This document shows positions 61,956 through 64,000 of a DNA stretch of 64,000 nt, in pieces. Below the pieces are notes generated by a model. That model ran no database searches. It was not told the origin of the DNA and saw nothing but the letters and a program-made list of their open reading frames with translations. This DNA is from Polyangiaceae bacterium (GTDB lineage Bacteria; Myxococcota_A; Polyangia; Polyangiales; Polyangiaceae): NCBI GenBank assembly GCA_020848455.1, contig JADLAB010000322.1, forward strand, positions 1 to 64,000, read 5' to 3'. Made by a program: the position numbers and the translations under genes. Position 1 is the first letter of the stretch. Each line of letters starts with the position of its first letter.

Positions 61956-61964
61956 GATACAGTG
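61956..61964 (+). promoter_or_regulatory. GATACAGTG box before the J-domain gene
   Basis: GATACAGTG lies 20 bases before the J-domain ATG. An identical box lies 37 bases before the dnaK ATG (63411-63419). It resembles an extended -10 element; no shared -35 could be seen. Confidence 0.4.
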
Positions 61965-61984
61965 GTGCGCGAGGTTACGCTCCG

Positions 61985-63187
61985 ATGGCGCGAGTCCCGA
62001 GACGGCCCACGGGCAGCGGCAGCGCCGCTGCAGGGGGAGGCGCACGCCCCGCGCCCGCCGGCGAGGACGCCTTCCTGCTGTCGCTCGTCGACGGCGTGCT
62101 CGACGAGTCCGAGCTCTCGTTCGTCACCGGCCGCCCGGAGCCCGAGCTCGGGGCGGCGCTCGACCGGCTCGCGGCCGCCGGGCACGTCGTCTTCGGGCCA
62201 CCCTCGGCCCCGGCCGCCTCGCCGGCGGCCCCGACGACCGGTGCCCTGGACGACGACGACGAGGCGGGCGTCGACCTCGAGCCGGAGCGGCGGCGCGCGA
62301 TCCGCGAGCTCTACGACAAGCTCGAGCACCTCGACCACCACGGCGTGCTCGGCGTGGCGGTCAGCGCGACCAAGGGGCAGATCCGCGCCGCGTACCACCG
62401 CCTCGCGCCCTCGTATCACCCGGATCGGCACTTCCGGAAGAACCTCGGCACCTACAAGAAGCGCATCGAGGCCATCTTCGCGCGCGTGACCCAGGCCTAC
62501 GAGGCGCTGCGCAAGGAGGCGCGCAGCGACCCGCCGCCGGCAGCGCCCGCGCGTACGCCGGACGGTTCGAGCGTGCCACCGGCGCGCGACAGCATCCCAT
62601 CCGCTCCGCGCCTCACGCCCACCGGCAGCGTGCCGCCGCCGAGGCCCTCGAGGCCGACCGGCGAGGCGAGCTCCGCGCCGCCGCCCCCTGCGCCGCGCGC
62701 GACCTACGTCCCCGCGCCCCGGAGCGCCGAGGACGCCGCAGCCGCCGAGCGCGCGCGTCGCGACGCGCTCGCGCGCAAGCTCGGGGTGGCGCCACGTGCC
62801 TCGCAGCCGGCGCGCGGATCGGGGCCGCCGCGCAGCACCGCGCCTCCGCCCGAGGCGGGCGGCCAGCGCATCACCCAGACACGGTTCAAGCCGCTCGGCT
62901 CGGAACCGCCCGACGCCGCGGACGTTCCCTATGCGCCGCCGCCCGGCGTGGCGATGAGCGCCGCGGAGGTGCTGCGCCAGCGCTACGACGACGTGGCCGA
63001 CCGGGCGCGCTCGTTGCGCCGCGACCGGCTCGTGGCGCACGCCCGCGAGGCCGCGCTGCGCGGCGACCACGCGGCAGCGGCGGCGGCCCTCGCCGCGGCC
63101 TCGAGCCTCGCACCGCACGACGCCGAGCTGCTCCGGATGGCCCGCGAGGCCGAGCAGCGCGCGGGCGGCACGCGGGCGAAGTCCTAG
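61985..63187 (+). CDS. J-domain co-chaperone with long N- and C-terminal extensions
   Basis: A 400-residue protein. Residues about 20-75 resemble a DUF4388/winged-helix-like region (FLLSLVDGVLDESELSFVTG). The J domain lies at about 105-170 (DHHGVLGVAVSATKGQIRAAYHRLAPSYHPDRHFRKNLG) with the catalytic HPD intact. A Pro/Ser/Ala-rich linker and a helical C-terminal segment (SLRRDRLVAHAREAALRGDH) follow. The G/F region and zinc finger of DnaJ are missing, so it is a specialised (class C) J protein. dnaK follows downstream, supporting a dedicated pair. Confidence 0.85.
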   Translation: MARVPRRPTGSGSAAAGGGARPAPAGEDAFLLSLVDGVLDESELSFVTGRPEPELGAALDRLAAAGHVVFGPPSAPAASPAAPTTGALDDDDEAGVDLEPERRRAIRELYDKLEHLDHHGVLGVAVSATKGQIRAAYHRLAPSYHPDRHFRKNLGTYKKRIEAIFARVTQAYEALRKEARSDPPPAAPARTPDGSSVPPARDSIPSAPRLTPTGSVPPPRPSRPTGEASSAPPPPAPRATYVPAPRSAEDAAAAERARRDALARKLGVAPRASQPARGSGPPRSTAPPPEAGGQRITQTRFKPLGSEPPDAADVPYAPPPGVAMSAAEVLRQRYDDVADRARSLRRDRLVAHAREAALRGDHAAAAAALAAASSLAPHDAELLRMAREAEQRAGGTRAKS

Positions 63188-63192
63188 CTGGA

Positions 63193-63322
63193 CTCGGCTC
63201 CAGCGTGACGTGGCTTCAGGCCCAGAAGCCGGGCGCGCGGATCCCACGCAAGGTGTAGGCACATACGCGCCAACGGGGCGCCGTTTCGTGCGACGCGGGT
63301 CGGGCGCAGCCCGGTGCCGGAG
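63193..63322. repeat. Dispersed repeat module A, copy 2
   Basis: About 130 bases matching 18883-19034 in the same orientation but with the decamer tract reduced to one unit. It begins six bases after the J-domain gene's stop and ends about 135 bases before the dnaK ATG. Confidence 0.85.
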
Positions 63323-63410
63323 CGGACCCGGAGCGGCCTCGCGCCGGCGCAGGCGGGCCCCCGGAGGGCGGCGGCGTCGCAAGGGACTCGCGGCGAGGCC
63401 CACATTTGGT

Positions 63411-63419
63411 GATACAGTG
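63411..63419 (+). promoter_or_regulatory. GATACAGTG box before dnaK
   Basis: GATACAGTG, 37 bases before the dnaK ATG, is shared with the J-domain gene. Preceding bases ATTTGGT and following GCGAGCGC are also similar. It is a promoter candidate for dnaK. Confidence 0.4.
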
Positions 63420-63456
63420 CGGCGAGCGCAATCCGGCCGCCTTCCACCGTTCGCAG

Positions 63457-64000
63457 CATGAAGCCCACCTCGACAGATCCAGTCATCGGCATCGACCTCG
63501 GTACCACCAACTCCTGCGTCGCCATCGTCGAGGACGGCGTGCCGGTCGTCATTCCCAACCGCGGCGGCTACAAGACCACCCCGTCGATGGTGGCCATCAC
63601 CGAGGCCGGCAAGCGCCTCGTCGGGCACATCGCGAAGCGGCAGGCCATCACCAACGCCGAGAACACCGTCCACACGGTCAAGCGCCTCATCGGCCGCAAG
63701 TTCGACAGTCCCGCGGTCAAGAGTGCGCGCATGACGTGCGCCTACGAGATCGTCGAAGGCCCGCACGGCGACGTGCGCATCAAGCTCCGCGACCAGCTGT
63801 ACTCCGTCCAGGAGGTCAGCGCGATGGTGCTCCAGGAGATGAAGCTCGTCGCCGAGGAGCACAAGGGCCGCGAGATCACGAAGGCCGTCATCACGGTGCC
63901 CGCCTACTTCTCGGACAGCCAGCGCCAGGCCACGAAGGACGCCGGGCAGATCGCGGGGCTCGACGTCATCCGCATCATCAACGAGCCGACGGCTGCGGCG
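63457..64000 (+). CDS. dnaK: Hsp70 chaperone DnaK, N-terminal part
   Basis: About 181 residues are visible before the right edge. The ATG giving [20 protein letters not shown] is used; the phosphate-1 motif [17 protein letters not shown], the [19 protein letters not shown] region and the connect-1 helix [20 protein letters not shown] to IINEPTAAA match the nucleotide-binding domain of DnaK. The rest is outside the window. It is downstream of a J-domain gene with a repeat copy in between. Confidence 0.95.

Overview
The window is very GC-rich, densely coded bacterial DNA with strong G/C preference at third codon positions. The gene set points to a myxobacterium-like member of the Myxococcota, probably the Polyangia. 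It carries PilB/PilT motors, a bactofilin, TPR/PEGA proteins, FGE-sulfatase (SUMF1) lipoproteins, MopE-type and choice-of-anchor L lipoproteins, a large family resembling TIGR04551, an FHA/Ser-Thr kinase pair and many lipoproteins of unknown function. This assignment rests on family content only. I saw no rRNA, tRNA, insertion sequence, prophage or CRISPR array. Both window ends cut a gene: a SUMF1 lipoprotein on the left and dnaK on the right.

Layout. 1-4680 (minus): a thioredoxin-fold DUF255 lipoprotein, an acyl-CoA ligase and the cut SUMF1 lipoprotein. 4797-9048 (plus): PilZ, miaB, gamma-carbonic anhydrase-like, thiS and VanW. 9080-11175 (minus): bactofilin, SRPBCC and SUMF1, a compact operon. 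11307-18804 (plus): a lipoprotein, a degenerate NtrC-like protein, a TolC-type protein, ccmC with a CcmD-like partner and a 41-residue membrane protein, an acyl-CoA dehydrogenase and a PEGA protein. 19193-23880 (plus): lipoproteins, a GH13 lipoprotein and an ATP-grasp enzyme. 23916-26533 (minus): an FHA protein and a Ser/Thr kinase. 26760-32204 (plus): pilB, pilT, purF and an HMG-CoA-lyase-like enzyme. 32370-37917: accessory lipoproteins on both strands, a DUF192 protein and a rhomboid-like protein that seems to have lost its active site. 38140-48122 (plus): the outer-membrane family, alaS, a Gly-rich lipoprotein, a double HARE-HTH/Mrr-like protein and a LolB-like lipoprotein. 48157-49964 (minus): a DHH phosphoesterase and a GDPD. 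50051-52500 (plus): a BamA-like protein and a MerR regulator with a four-Cys tail. 52556-56155 (minus): smc. 56490-64000: FmdB-type, a lipoprotein, M14 carboxypeptidase (minus), an ECF sigma/anti-sigma/lipoprotein operon, a J-domain protein and dnaK.

How the genes fit together. The themes are envelope and surface work (lipoproteins, TolC, BamA-like, type IV pilus motors), c-di-GMP and phospho-signalling (PilZ, a PilB N-terminal domain of MshEN type, FHA/kinase) and housekeeping (alaS, purF, smc, miaB, dnaK). Between genes there is a modular dispersed repeat family (18.9, 36.6, 40.5 and 63.2 kb), a separate inverted-repeat cluster at 35.5 kb and a 14-bp tandem array at 23.9 kb. The array places stop codons in every frame on both strands exactly where two genes converge.

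The best candidates for something undescribed are the all-frame stop array, the NtrC-like protein that has lost its sigma54-contact loop and Walker B acids, the double HARE-HTH/Mrr-like protein with a long palindrome-bearing leader, and the FHA/kinase cassette divergent from pilB-pilT.
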